NCBI RefSeq assembly: GCF_030694085.1
Contig: NZ_JAUXZE010000082.1
Span: 124,001-188,000, forward strand
Reading direction: 5' to 3'
DNA length: 64,000 nucleotides
DNA from: Tabrizicola sp.
GTDB lineage: Bacteria > Pseudomonadota > Alphaproteobacteria > Rhodobacterales > Rhodobacteraceae
Shown: positions 48,736-56,365 of the stretch, piece by piece
How positions within the stretch are numbered: position 1 is the first letter of the stretch
Layout: each line of letters opens with the position of its first letter
Notes under the pieces: model-generated
Told to the model about the DNA's origin: nothing
The model's database searches: none
What the model saw: only the letters and a program-made list of their open reading frames with translations
Position numbers and translations under genes: made by a program

Positions 48736-49218
48736 TCAGGCGACGGCAGGAACCGCCCGCACGTCGCTGATACGCAGCTCGGTCGAGATGCCGTCCAGGT
48801 CAAGCGTACCACCGATGCGTTGCAGAAACTCCACCAGCGACCCGACCGCCCGACCGTCCTCCAGGATCAGATCGATACGCCCGCGCCGACGCCGCAACGC
48901 GGGCCGGAAGGTCAGCACGGCGCACATCAGCGAGAACACCGTCTCGCTTTCATCGCCATTGGCGGCAAGGACAAGTCGGTCCAGCCCGCCCGCCGCCTGT
49001 AACGTGCTGTTCAGCGCACTCAGCGAGGCGCTCTGCCGGAAATCCGTCAGGATCATCTGCGCGTCCGGCACTGCCAACTCTGCCAGGGTCATCTGCACCA
49101 GCGACCGACCTGCGACAAAGACCCTTGCGTCTTGGTCCAGGGCCAAAGTCTCACGTGGCAGGCCAAGCACCGCGTCATTGATCAGGATGACCTTCCGCCC
49201 GGTTTCCAGTAACGCCAT
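48736..49218 (-). CDS. Unknown stress-regulated protein with SDR-like features
   Basis: 160 aa, not recognised as a named family. Alternating strands and helices (KVILINDAVLG, RVFVAGRS, MILTDF, GGLDRLVLAANGDE) resemble the order of a short-chain dehydrogenase Rossmann fold. The glycine motif and the Y-x3-K active site are absent and the protein is about 90 residues short. A ligand-binding or regulatory remnant of the SDR fold is one reading; chance resemblance is another. A perfect EcfG promoter (49249-49273) lies upstream, so it is expected to be stress-induced. Confidence 0.7.
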   Translation of the reverse strand: MALLETGRKVILINDAVLGLPRETLALDQDARVFVAGRSLVQMTLAELAVPDAQMILTDFRQSASLSALNSTLQAAGGLDRLVLAANGDESETVFSLMCAVLTFRPALRRRRGRIDLILEDGRAVGSLVEFLQRIGGTLDLDGISTELRISDVRAVPAVA

Positions 49219-49248
49219 CTGGGATCTCCTCGCACTCTACCCTGCCGA

Positions 49249-49273
49249 AACGCCCAACTGCCCGCGAAGTTCC
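49249..49273 (-). promoter_or_regulatory. EcfG promoter for the 160-aa unknown gene
   Basis: Minus strand GGAAC (49273-49269), 16-bp spacer, CGTT (49252-49249), full consensus, 31 bp from the start codon at 49218. Confidence 0.82.
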
Positions 49274-49305
49274 CCCCGAAGTTCCCGGCCATGACAAGCC
49301 GAAAG

Positions 49306-49330
49306 GGAACCGCCGATGTCTGGGGGCGTT
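49306..49330 (+). promoter_or_regulatory. EcfG promoter for the AI-2E-family gene
   Basis: GGAAC (49306-49310), 16-bp spacer, CGTT (49327-49330), full consensus. It supports the start at 49358, since an upstream in-frame start at 49316 would lie inside the promoter. Paired back-to-back with the promoter at 49249-49273. Confidence 0.82.
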
Positions 49331-49357
49331 CTCCTTGCGGTTCAGCCGGGGGACAGA

Positions 49358-51208
49358 ATGTCAAAGACCGATGACGTCGCAATGACGCAGAAGGATCGTG
49401 CAGATCTCTGGTCCGGCACTGGCCACTCCATCGTCTCGCTGACCACGCTCGCCACCATCACGGCCGTCGTCGCCATCCTTTACGTCGCGCAGGACCTGTT
49501 CCTGCCGCTGGCACTTGGGATGCTGTTCGCCTTCATCCTGACGCCCGTGGTCAATTACCTGCGCCACTGGGGGCTGCGCGACACCCCCGCCGTGATCGTC
49601 ACCGTGCTGGCCGCCGGGGCGATGGTGGCCGCCTTTGTCCTGGTTCTGGCCTACCAGATCAGCCAGATCGGCATGAACCTGCCGCAGTACCAGGGCAATG
49701 TTCTGACCAAGGTCGACACCATCCTCGACGCGGGTGCCGACAGCCGGATCATCGCCCACCTGCAAGGCATGGTCGAGCGCATTTCCGAACGTATCTCCGC
49801 CGACCCCGAGGCTTCGAACCCGACCATGAAGGTCGAGGTCGTCGAACAGCCGGGTGTCCGCGAATGGCTGACCGAGATCATCCTTCCCGCGCTTGCGCCC
49901 GTGGGGATCTTCGGCCTGATCTTCGTCGTGGTCATCTTCGCGCTTCTGGAACGCGCGACCCTGCGCGACCGACTGGTGCAGCTGATCGGTGGCGCGAACA
50001 TCCTGGCCACATCCCGCCTTTTGGCCGAGGCCGGGGGCCGCGTCTCGACCTATCTCCTCGCACAGCTTCTGGTGAACGTCATCTATGCCATACCGATCTG
50101 GCTTGGCCTCTGGATGATTGGCGTTCCAAATGCGCTCTTCTTCGGTCTGGTCACCCTGGTCCTGCGCTTTGTGCCCTATATCGGCTCGGCAATCTCGGCG
50201 ATTCTGCCGCTGCTGATGGCCTTCGCCGTCTCGCCCGACTGGTCTCTGGTCCTGTGGACCGGGGCGCTGTTCCTGGTGGTCGAGTTCGTCACCTCGAACA
50301 TCATCGAACCCTGGTTCTACGGCCACCGGACCGGAGTCTCCCCGCTGGCCGTCATCGTGTCGGCGATGTTCTGGACCTGGCTTTGGGGGCCGATGGGGCT
50401 GATCATCGCCACGCCGCTGACCGTCTGCCTGGTCGTGATCGGCCACCACGTCCCCAGCCTGCGGCTTTTCCCGATCATGTTCGGCGACCAGCCCGTCCTG
50501 GCCGACTCGGCCCGGCTTTACGACCGCCTTCTCGCGGGCCGCATCATCGAATTCACCGAGGCCGCTACGACTTCGACCGCCAAACACTTTCTGGCGGACT
50601 ACTACGACAAGACCGCAATACCGGCACTGGCTCTGGCACAGGCCGATCATTCGGCGGGCCTCCTGTCGGACTACCAGACCCAGCGTATCGCCAGCGCCGC
50701 CTGGACGCTGACCGACGAACTGGATTCGGTCGTCGAGGAAGAGCTTGCCCTTGCCGCCGAAGGCCCGCAGCCTCAGACCGAAGGGGACATGACTCTGGTT
50801 ACCAACGGTCTTCTTGACGGGATCGACCGCAAGATCCTGGTGATGGGCGCGCTGACCCGGCTGGACGAATCCGCTGCCCGGATGGTGGCTCAGGCGCTCA
50901 CCGCCGAAGGGGCGGAAGTGGTGACGCTGCCGCCGCGCGCTTCGGTGGCCAGGATGCTGGCCGACTTCAAGCCCGAGACCGTGGTGGTGGTGTCGTTGGA
51001 CCCGACCCGGGGGGCAGCGGTGGACCTGCAGATGCGCCTGCTCCGCCGCCGCCTGCCGGGTGTGAAGCTTGGGGTCGCGCTTTGGCCGGACCCATCGGAA
51101 ACCAAGCCCGCAAAACCCGGCAAGGGCGCGGCCGACTTTGCCGTCTCGGGCATGGAAGAGCTGTTCTCCCATGCCTTCGACAAAAGGTCCGCCGACGCTG
51201 CGGCCTGA
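49358..51208 (+). CDS. AI-2E-family transporter with C-terminal extension
   Basis: 616 aa. The first ~370 residues are the AI-2E/PerM (YdiK) fold with about eight membrane segments, including VAQDLFLPLALGMLFAFILTPVV, FGLVTLVLRFVPYIGSAISAILP and EPWFYGHRTGVSPLAVI. The remaining ~240 residues are soluble, which is unusual for a family that normally ends near 350-390. This part has a helical half and a final alpha/beta half (KILVMGALTRLDESAARMVA; VVVVSLDPTRG) resembling a B12-binding or receiver-like Rossmann domain. A GGGGGA site and an EcfG promoter precede the start. Substrate unknown. Confidence 0.82.
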   Translation: MSKTDDVAMTQKDRADLWSGTGHSIVSLTTLATITAVVAILYVAQDLFLPLALGMLFAFILTPVVNYLRHWGLRDTPAVIVTVLAAGAMVAAFVLVLAYQISQIGMNLPQYQGNVLTKVDTILDAGADSRIIAHLQGMVERISERISADPEASNPTMKVEVVEQPGVREWLTEIILPALAPVGIFGLIFVVVIFALLERATLRDRLVQLIGGANILATSRLLAEAGGRVSTYLLAQLLVNVIYAIPIWLGLWMIGVPNALFFGLVTLVLRFVPYIGSAISAILPLLMAFAVSPDWSLVLWTGALFLVVEFVTSNIIEPWFYGHRTGVSPLAVIVSAMFWTWLWGPMGLIIATPLTVCLVVIGHHVPSLRLFPIMFGDQPVLADSARLYDRLLAGRIIEFTEAATTSTAKHFLADYYDKTAIPALALAQADHSAGLLSDYQTQRIASAAWTLTDELDSVVEEELALAAEGPQPQTEGDMTLVTNGLLDGIDRKILVMGALTRLDESAARMVAQALTAEGAEVVTLPPRASVARMLADFKPETVVVVSLDPTRGAAVDLQMRLLRRRLPGVKLGVALWPDPSETKPAKPGKGAADFAVSGMEELFSHAFDKRSADAAA

Positions 51209-51212
51209 AGCC

Positions 51213-51731
51213 CTACAGCTCGGCCTCGCCGCGCGTGCCCAGGTCCGGTGATTTGCCCTTCACCGCCCCGGCGACGATCTCGGCAATGCCGCGCAAGATG
51301 CCGGGCCCGTCCCATACATCGGCGTGTCCGGGGTCGATCACCAACGTCACCACGTCATGCGCCTCGGGTCCTTGCGGCCAGAACACCTGCGCGCCGGGGT
51401 TCCACAGGTCCTTGACCAGACCCTTGTCCGGGTCGACCGTGGCCTGTCCGACCAGCGCCACATGATCGCCGCGCCCCTGGTAGCCCAGAAAGACCGAGCC
51501 ATCGACCCGGATATCCCGCGCCGCCGAACTGTCGCTTTCCGTCAGGATGTAGATCACGCCCTTCTCTGGCGTGGGGATCGTCGACATCGGTCGCCCGCGC
51601 AGACCGTCGGCGCTGCGGGTGACCAGCATGGTGATGTCGATCGCCTTCAGCATCTCCCAGACCCGTTCCGCCTCGATCGGCTGGATTGCGGGCGGGTTCT
51701 GGGTGTTCTCATGGTCGCTGACCAGTGCCAT
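51213..51731 (-). CDS. PNPOx-fold general stress protein
   Basis: 172 aa, split-barrel flavin-binding fold of the pyridoxamine-5'-phosphate-oxidase-like general stress proteins (GSP26 type). Core: VWEMLKAIDITMLVTRSADGLRGRPMSTIP, IYILTESDSSAARDI, VALVGQATVDPDKGLVKDLWNPGAQVFWPQGPE. Probably binds FMN/FAD; enzymatic activity not established for the family. The start at 51731 gives the usual N-terminus. Behind a perfect EcfG promoter, with a tandem duplication in its predicted leader. Confidence 0.87.
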   Translation of the reverse strand: MALVSDHENTQNPPAIQPIEAERVWEMLKAIDITMLVTRSADGLRGRPMSTIPTPEKGVIYILTESDSSAARDIRVDGSVFLGYQGRGDHVALVGQATVDPDKGLVKDLWNPGAQVFWPQGPEAHDVVTLVIDPGHADVWDGPGILRGIAEIVAGAVKGKSPDLGTRGEAEL

Positions 51732-51750
51732 CTTTCGTCTCCGTTGCAAT

Positions 51751-51778
51751 GGGGGAAGTCTTGAGGGGGAAGTCCTGA
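51751..51778. repeat. 14-bp tandem duplication in a stress-gene leader
   Basis: GGGGGAAGTCTTGA (51751-51764) and GGGGGAAGTCCTGA (51765-51778) differ at one base. They fall between the EcfG promoter and start codon of the PNPOx-fold gene, so they would be transcribed. Confidence 0.7.
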
Positions 51779-51782
51779 CCCC

Positions 51783-51808
51783 AACGCCCCGGCACGGCTG
51801 CGGGTTCC
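51783..51808 (-). promoter_or_regulatory. EcfG promoter for the PNPOx-fold gene
   Basis: Minus strand GGAAC (51808-51804), 17-bp spacer, CGTT (51786-51783), full consensus. It lies 52 bp upstream of the start codon, just before the 3' end of glgX. Confidence 0.8.
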
Positions 51809-51813
51809 GGCCG

Positions 51814-53856
51814 CTACCCCGCCGCCTCCTGCCAGACCGACACCGATTGCCAGGCCAGCGAAATCCCGCCGCTTTCGATTGTATCGCACACGACCGGATC
51901 GCCCGAACTGTCGATCCGCCGCCGCCAAGTCCCCTCGGGCAACTGGAACTCCGCCTCATCCCCCGGGTTCAGCACGATCAGAAGATCGCTTTCCGCCCGG
52001 TGATAGCGCAATCCCAGCGGTGCCTCTTGCCCCCAGCCGTCCTCAGCCAGCGGGCCATCCGGTCCATGCCAGGTGATCTCGGGTCCCTCACCCTCGCCCG
52101 GACCGCGGGCAAAGCGGGAATCCGCCAGCCCCACCTCGCGCCGGAAGGCGACAAGGGCCGCCACCGCCGCCACCAGCCGGCCATCCGCCGCGTCCCAGTG
52201 CAGCCAGGAAATCTCGCTGTCCTGGGCATAGGTGTTGTTGTTTCCGCCCTGGGTCTGTCCGAACTCGTCACCCGCCAGCAGCATCGGCACGCCCTGAGAC
52301 AAGAGCAGCGTCGCCAGCATCGCCTTCGACCGCCGGTGCCGCGCCTCCAGTATACCGGGATCATCCGACGGCCCCTCGGCGCCAAGGTTGTGGCTGATGT
52401 TGTGGTCGTGGCCGTCGCGATTGTCCTCGCCGTTGGCGTCGTTGTGCTTGCCGTCATAGCTGACCACATCGCGCAGCGTGAACCCGTCATGCGCCGCCAG
52501 GAAGTTGATCGAGGATGTCGCCGGTCGCTGCGAATGGTCGAACTGGATCGGAGAGCCCAACAGACGTTGCGCAAGATCGCCCTTCAGCCCCGGATCGCGC
52601 CGCCAGAAGGCCCGCATGTCGTCGCGCGCCTTGTCGTTCCATTCGCGGAACGGGAACGGAAAGCCACCGACCTGATAGCCGCCCTCGCCGATGTCCCACG
52701 GCTCGGCGATCAACTTGACCTGGCTCAGCACCGGGTCCTGCCGGATCGCCGAGAAGAACGACCCCTCCCGCTCGAACCCTTCGGCCTCGCGCCCCAGAGT
52801 GGACGCAAGGTCGAAGCGGAACCCGTCGACGTGCATTACCTGCACCCAGTAGCGAAGGCTGTCGATCACCATCCGCAGCACCATCGGATGGGCCACGTTC
52901 AGCGTGTTGCCGCAGCCCGTGGTGTCGAAACAGTGCCGCTTGTTCTCGGCAAGCAGATAGTAAGAGGCATTGTCGATCCCCCGGAACGACAGGGTCGGCC
53001 CCAGCTCGGACCCTTCCGCCGTGTGGTTGTAGACCACGTCCAGGATCACCTCGATCCCCGCCTTGTGCAGCTTGCGGACGACTTCTTTCACCTCGTCCGC
53101 CCGGCCCGTCTTCAGATAGGCCCGGTGCGGGGCAAAGAAGGATAACGTGTTGTAGCCCCAGTAATTCTTCAGCCCCTTGTCCAGCAGGAACTGGTCATGC
53201 AGGAAGCCGTGCATCGGCAAAAGCTCCACCGCCGTCACGCCGACGCGCTGCAAATGCGCGATCATTGCGTCCGAGGCCAGACCGCACAGCGACCCCCGGT
53301 CATCCTCCGGCACACCGGGATGCCGCATCGTCGCGCCCCTGGGATGGGCTTCCCAGATCAGCGTTTCTTCCCAGCGATGGCGCAGCGCCTCGTCGGCGTT
53401 CCAGTCGAAATCGGGGTCCACCACGACGGCCTTTGGCACGAAGGGGGCCGAGTCGCGGTCATCCCGCGTCAGATCATCGCCGGTATGCCCGAAAACCGCT
53501 GGGTCCCAGGTCAGCTCGCCCCGCAACTCGCGGGCATAGGGGTCCAGAAGCAGCTTCGCCGGATTGAACCGGTGCCCTTCCTCGGGTGCCCAGGGACCGT
53601 GGACGCGGTAGCCGTAGACCTGTCCCGGACCGACGCCCGGCAGATAGCCGAACCAGATCCCGCCTTGCATGTCCGGCAAGTCCAACCGCGCTGTCTCGAC
53701 CTTGCCTTCATTGTCATACAGACACAGTTCGACCCGCGTCGCGTTCTCGGAGAACAAGGCGAAGTTCGTGCCCTCTGCATCACAAACCGCCCCGATCGTG
53801 TCGGGGCGGCCTTTGGTTGCATCGAAAGCGGGGGTCATGGGTTTCTCGTGGATCAT
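51814..53856 (-). CDS. glgX: Glycogen debranching enzyme GlgX
   Basis: 680-aa GH13 isoamylase-type enzyme that hydrolyses alpha-1,6 branches of glycogen limit dextrin. N-terminal CBM48-like region (GTNFALFSENATRVELCLYD), then catalytic motifs DVVYNHTAEG, DGFRFDLAS with the nucleophile Asp, IAEPWDIGEGGYQVG with the acid Glu, and FLAAHDGFTLRDVVSYDGKHN. The start at 53856 overlaps the glgC stop (ATGA). No glgA, glgB or glgP is nearby. Confidence 0.94.
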   Translation of the reverse strand: MIHEKPMTPAFDATKGRPDTIGAVCDAEGTNFALFSENATRVELCLYDNEGKVETARLDLPDMQGGIWFGYLPGVGPGQVYGYRVHGPWAPEEGHRFNPAKLLLDPYARELRGELTWDPAVFGHTGDDLTRDDRDSAPFVPKAVVVDPDFDWNADEALRHRWEETLIWEAHPRGATMRHPGVPEDDRGSLCGLASDAMIAHLQRVGVTAVELLPMHGFLHDQFLLDKGLKNYWGYNTLSFFAPHRAYLKTGRADEVKEVVRKLHKAGIEVILDVVYNHTAEGSELGPTLSFRGIDNASYYLLAENKRHCFDTTGCGNTLNVAHPMVLRMVIDSLRYWVQVMHVDGFRFDLASTLGREAEGFEREGSFFSAIRQDPVLSQVKLIAEPWDIGEGGYQVGGFPFPFREWNDKARDDMRAFWRRDPGLKGDLAQRLLGSPIQFDHSQRPATSSINFLAAHDGFTLRDVVSYDGKHNDANGEDNRDGHDHNISHNLGAEGPSDDPGILEARHRRSKAMLATLLLSQGVPMLLAGDEFGQTQGGNNNTYAQDSEISWLHWDAADGRLVAAVAALVAFRREVGLADSRFARGPGEGEGPEITWHGPDGPLAEDGWGQEAPLGLRYHRAESDLLIVLNPGDEAEFQLPEGTWRRRIDSSGDPVVCDTIESGGISLAWQSVSVWQEAAG

Positions 53857-55064
53857 TGCGCCCTCTGCACTTTGCGGTGCAGCGTAGGCCCGCCATGAAA
53901 CAGCGAGAAGACCGGCGTCCGCAACGCGCCGCGCCGTGCCAACATGGCCGAATTGACCAGCGTGGTATCGCCCGAGACCCGGAACCACCGCGCGTCCTCC
54001 TCGGGGTCGTCGCCGATGTGCAGCCCGTGTGGGATTACCGTGTTCGGCGCGACGATCACGTTGGTCAACCGCACCCCGGGCGAGACGCGCGCCCCCGGCA
54101 TCAGGACCGACCGGTCCAGCGCGGTCCAGCGGTCGGGATTGCCGCTGCCCACCATCGGCGACATCAGCCGCAGCCCGCCCATGTTCACGCTCGAGTTGAA
54201 GGCATCCCGCGGCAGCGTCGCCGCCTGCATCCGAACCTTCATTCCGGGGACCAGCGGCCTCCGGCACGGCGGCGGTCCAGCTTCGAAATCCAGCCAGCTT
54301 TCGCGCAACCCGTCCAGCGTGCCCACATCGCGCCAGTAGCCATCCCAGCGCCAGACCGCTGCCTCGCCGCTGTGCACCGCCAGCGGGATCACGTCCTCGC
54401 CGAAGTCCAGCACCTTCGGATCGGCCAGCATCTCGCGCAGCCAGGGCCAGTCAATGACGTAGATCCCCAGCGATGCCAGCGACTGTTTCGGATCGCCGTA
54501 GATCGCGGTCGGTTTGGCCGGTTTCTCGGCAAAGCCCGCGATCCGGTGGCCCGGACCATCGGTCACGATGCCGAACCGCCCGGCGTCCTCACGCGGGACG
54601 GGCATAGCCGCCAGCGTCAGCTTGGCGCCACTCTCGCGGTGGGCGTCGATGAAGCCCCGGTAGTCCATCGAATAGACATGGTCCGCCGCCACGACCAGCA
54701 CCTCGCGCGCGCCCATCGCGTCCAGTTCGGCCGCATTGGCGCGCAGCACATCTGCCGTCCCGCGATAGCCCGCCGGTCCTGCCGCAGCCCCGTCGCGCAG
54801 CATAAGCCCGCCCTCTGGCCATACCGGGTCCCAGACCTCGCGCAGATGCGCCGTCAGCGTCTCGGGCCGGTACTGCGTTCCGACCATCACCCGACCCACG
54901 CCGGACCGCGCCAGAGCGGCCATCGTGAAGTCCACGATGCGATGAAAACGGGCGAAGGGCAGCGCCGGCTTGCAGTCGCGCCCGGTCAGCTCGAACAGTC
55001 TTGTGCCCTGACCGCCAGCCAGAACAATCGCGACGGTATGGTTCAGTTCGGGGGTGACGGACAC
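53853..55064 (-). CDS. glgC: Glucose-1-phosphate adenylyltransferase
   Basis: 403 aa. Makes ADP-glucose for glycogen (or ADP-glucose-dependent trehalose) synthesis. AGGQGTRLFELTGRDCKPALPF at the N-terminus is the nucleotide-binding and allosteric motif; further GTADVLRANA, VVAADHVYSMDY, FAEKPAKP and DVGTLDGLRESWLD, and a C-terminal left-handed beta-helix. The GTG at 55064 (VSVTPELNHTVA) with GAGG upstream is preferred over the longer reading starting at 55136, which would begin inside or before the stress promoter at 55106-55130. Slightly shorter than the usual ~420 residues. Confidence 0.92.
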   Translation of the reverse strand: MSVTPELNHTVAIVLAGGQGTRLFELTGRDCKPALPFARFHRIVDFTMAALARSGVGRVMVGTQYRPETLTAHLREVWDPVWPEGGLMLRDGAAAGPAGYRGTADVLRANAAELDAMGAREVLVVAADHVYSMDYRGFIDAHRESGAKLTLAAMPVPREDAGRFGIVTDGPGHRIAGFAEKPAKPTAIYGDPKQSLASLGIYVIDWPWLREMLADPKVLDFGEDVIPLAVHSGEAAVWRWDGYWRDVGTLDGLRESWLDFEAGPPPCRRPLVPGMKVRMQAATLPRDAFNSSVNMGGLRLMSPMVGSGNPDRWTALDRSVLMPGARVSPGVRLTNVIVAPNTVIPHGLHIGDDPEEDARWFRVSGDTTLVNSAMLARRGALRTPVFSLFHGGPTLHRKVQRAQ

Positions 55065-55105
55065 GGCAACCTCGCTTCGGCATTGGTTTCTGGATGTGCC
55101 AGACC

Positions 55106-55130
55106 AACGTCCCGAAGCTGCCGCGGTTCC
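55106..55130 (-). promoter_or_regulatory. EcfG promoter for glgC-glgX
   Basis: Minus strand GGAAC (55130-55126), 16-bp spacer, CGTT (55109-55106), full consensus, 42 bp before the GTG start of glgC. Confidence 0.82.
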
Positions 55131-55160
55131 CTTCACAATCCGGTGGTTAGCGCGCTGAAT

Positions 55161-55595
55161 TCAGTTCAGCCGATCGTCCTGGGGCTGGTGCTCATAGACG
55201 TCGTCTTCACGATTTGCCCCGCGCCGGACGACCATCACGCCCCGCATCCGGCGGCCCATCTGTCGGATCATCAGGTTGCGCACCGGGGGCAACAGCAGGA
55301 TCAGTCCCATCGTATCGGTGAAGAACCCCGGCAGGATCAAGAGCACCGCCGCCACCCCCATCAGCGCCTTGTGCGCAAGAGGCGACAGCGGATCATGCAA
55401 CCCTTCCTGCAGCCCCTCGCGCAGCTTTTGCCCACCCGACAGCGCCAGTCCCTTCAGCATCAGCACCCCTGCGACCCCGGTCAGCAGCACCCAGGCCAGC
55501 GTCAGCCATAACCCCAGCGCTGCCCCCAGCGTCACGAACAGCGCGATCTCCACCAGCGGCAGAGCCAATACACCCAGCACGACCCACATCTTCAT
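55161..55595 (-). CDS. fxsA: FxsA-family membrane protein
   Basis: 144 aa with three or four membrane segments in the N-terminal two thirds (WVVLGVLALPLVEIALFVTLG, LTLAWVLLTGVAGVLMLKG, GVAAVLLILPGFFTDTMGLILLLPPVR) and the diagnostic PGFFTDTMGL motif. FxsA modulates phage F exclusion in E. coli; its normal role is unknown. The ATG at 55595 follows AGGCGGAGA. In Rhodobacterales it normally lies next to secB, with the Tim44-like gene divergent on the other side as seen here. Confidence 0.9.
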   Translation of the reverse strand: MKMWVVLGVLALPLVEIALFVTLGAALGLWLTLAWVLLTGVAGVLMLKGLALSGGQKLREGLQEGLHDPLSPLAHKALMGVAAVLLILPGFFTDTMGLILLLPPVRNLMIRQMGRRMRGVMVVRRGANREDDVYEHQPQDDRLN

Positions 55596-55695
55596 TCTCC
55601 GCCTGCGTTCTTCGGTCACATGGTAGACTTCGCCGCGACCCCACCCTACATAAGGGCGAGCCCAAAGGTTTTAAACGGAAAGTCCGAGGTTACTC

Positions 55696-56355
55696 ATGAA
55701 CGGATCCCTGATCCAACTCCTGGTCCTTGCCGGGATCGCGATCTTCCTCATCCTGAAGCTCCGTTCCGTCCTTGGCACCCGCGACGGCTTCGAAAAGCCG
55801 CCGATCCCGCTGGATGACGTTCGCCCCCGCGTCCGCCGCGACTTCGAGGTGATCGAAGGCGGCCCCGACCGCGACATCATCGACCACGTCGCCGAAGGCT
55901 CTGACGCCGCCAAGGCTTTGGCCGAGATGAAGAAGGCCGAGCCATCCTTCACCGTCGGCCCCTTCCTGCAAGGCGCCCGCGGCGCCTACGAGATGATCCT
56001 GATGGCCTTCGAAAAAGGCGAGCTTGACCGCATCCGCCCCTTCCTTTCCGACGATGTCGAGGCGAGTTTCGCCGAAGCCATCGCCGCACGCGAAGCGCAG
56101 GGCCTGACGGTCGAGGCCAGCTTCCTTGGCATCAAGGAACTTGTGCTGCACGACGCCACCTTCGCCCCGGAAACCCGCTTCGGTGAAATCACCGTGCGCT
56201 TCGTCGGAGAACAGAACTACGTCGTGCGCAACAAGGTCGGCGAGATCGTCGAAGGCTCCCCGCGTGAGGTGAAGAAATCCCGCGACATCTGGACCTTCGC
56301 CCGCCAGATGGGGTCCGACGACCCGAACTGGCAACTGGTCGCGACCGGCGATTGA
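55696..56355 (+). CDS. Tim44/TimA-family membrane adaptor protein
   Basis: 219 aa. One N-terminal membrane segment (LIQLLVLAGIAIFLILKL), a short linker, and a C-terminal Tim44-like domain (~residues 75-215) with FLQGARGAYEMILMAFEKGELDRIRPFL and VVRNKVGEIVEGSPREVKKSRDIWTFARQ. Related to the mitochondrial import motor adaptor Tim44; in bacteria the role is not settled but it is usually linked to protein export. Divergent from fxsA and 10 bp upstream of mltA. Confidence 0.9.
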   Translation: MNGSLIQLLVLAGIAIFLILKLRSVLGTRDGFEKPPIPLDDVRPRVRRDFEVIEGGPDRDIIDHVAEGSDAAKALAEMKKAEPSFTVGPFLQGARGAYEMILMAFEKGELDRIRPFLSDDVEASFAEAIAAREAQGLTVEASFLGIKELVLHDATFAPETRFGEITVRFVGEQNYVVRNKVGEIVEGSPREVKKSRDIWTFARQMGSDDPNWQLVATGD

Positions 56356-56365
56356 TCCGGCCAGG

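Noticed and set aside
49361..51172. Minus-strand open frame of 603 codons opposite the AI-2E permease
   Set aside because: Asp/His/Gly-rich shadow frame; the plus strand has clear membrane segments and a promoter.
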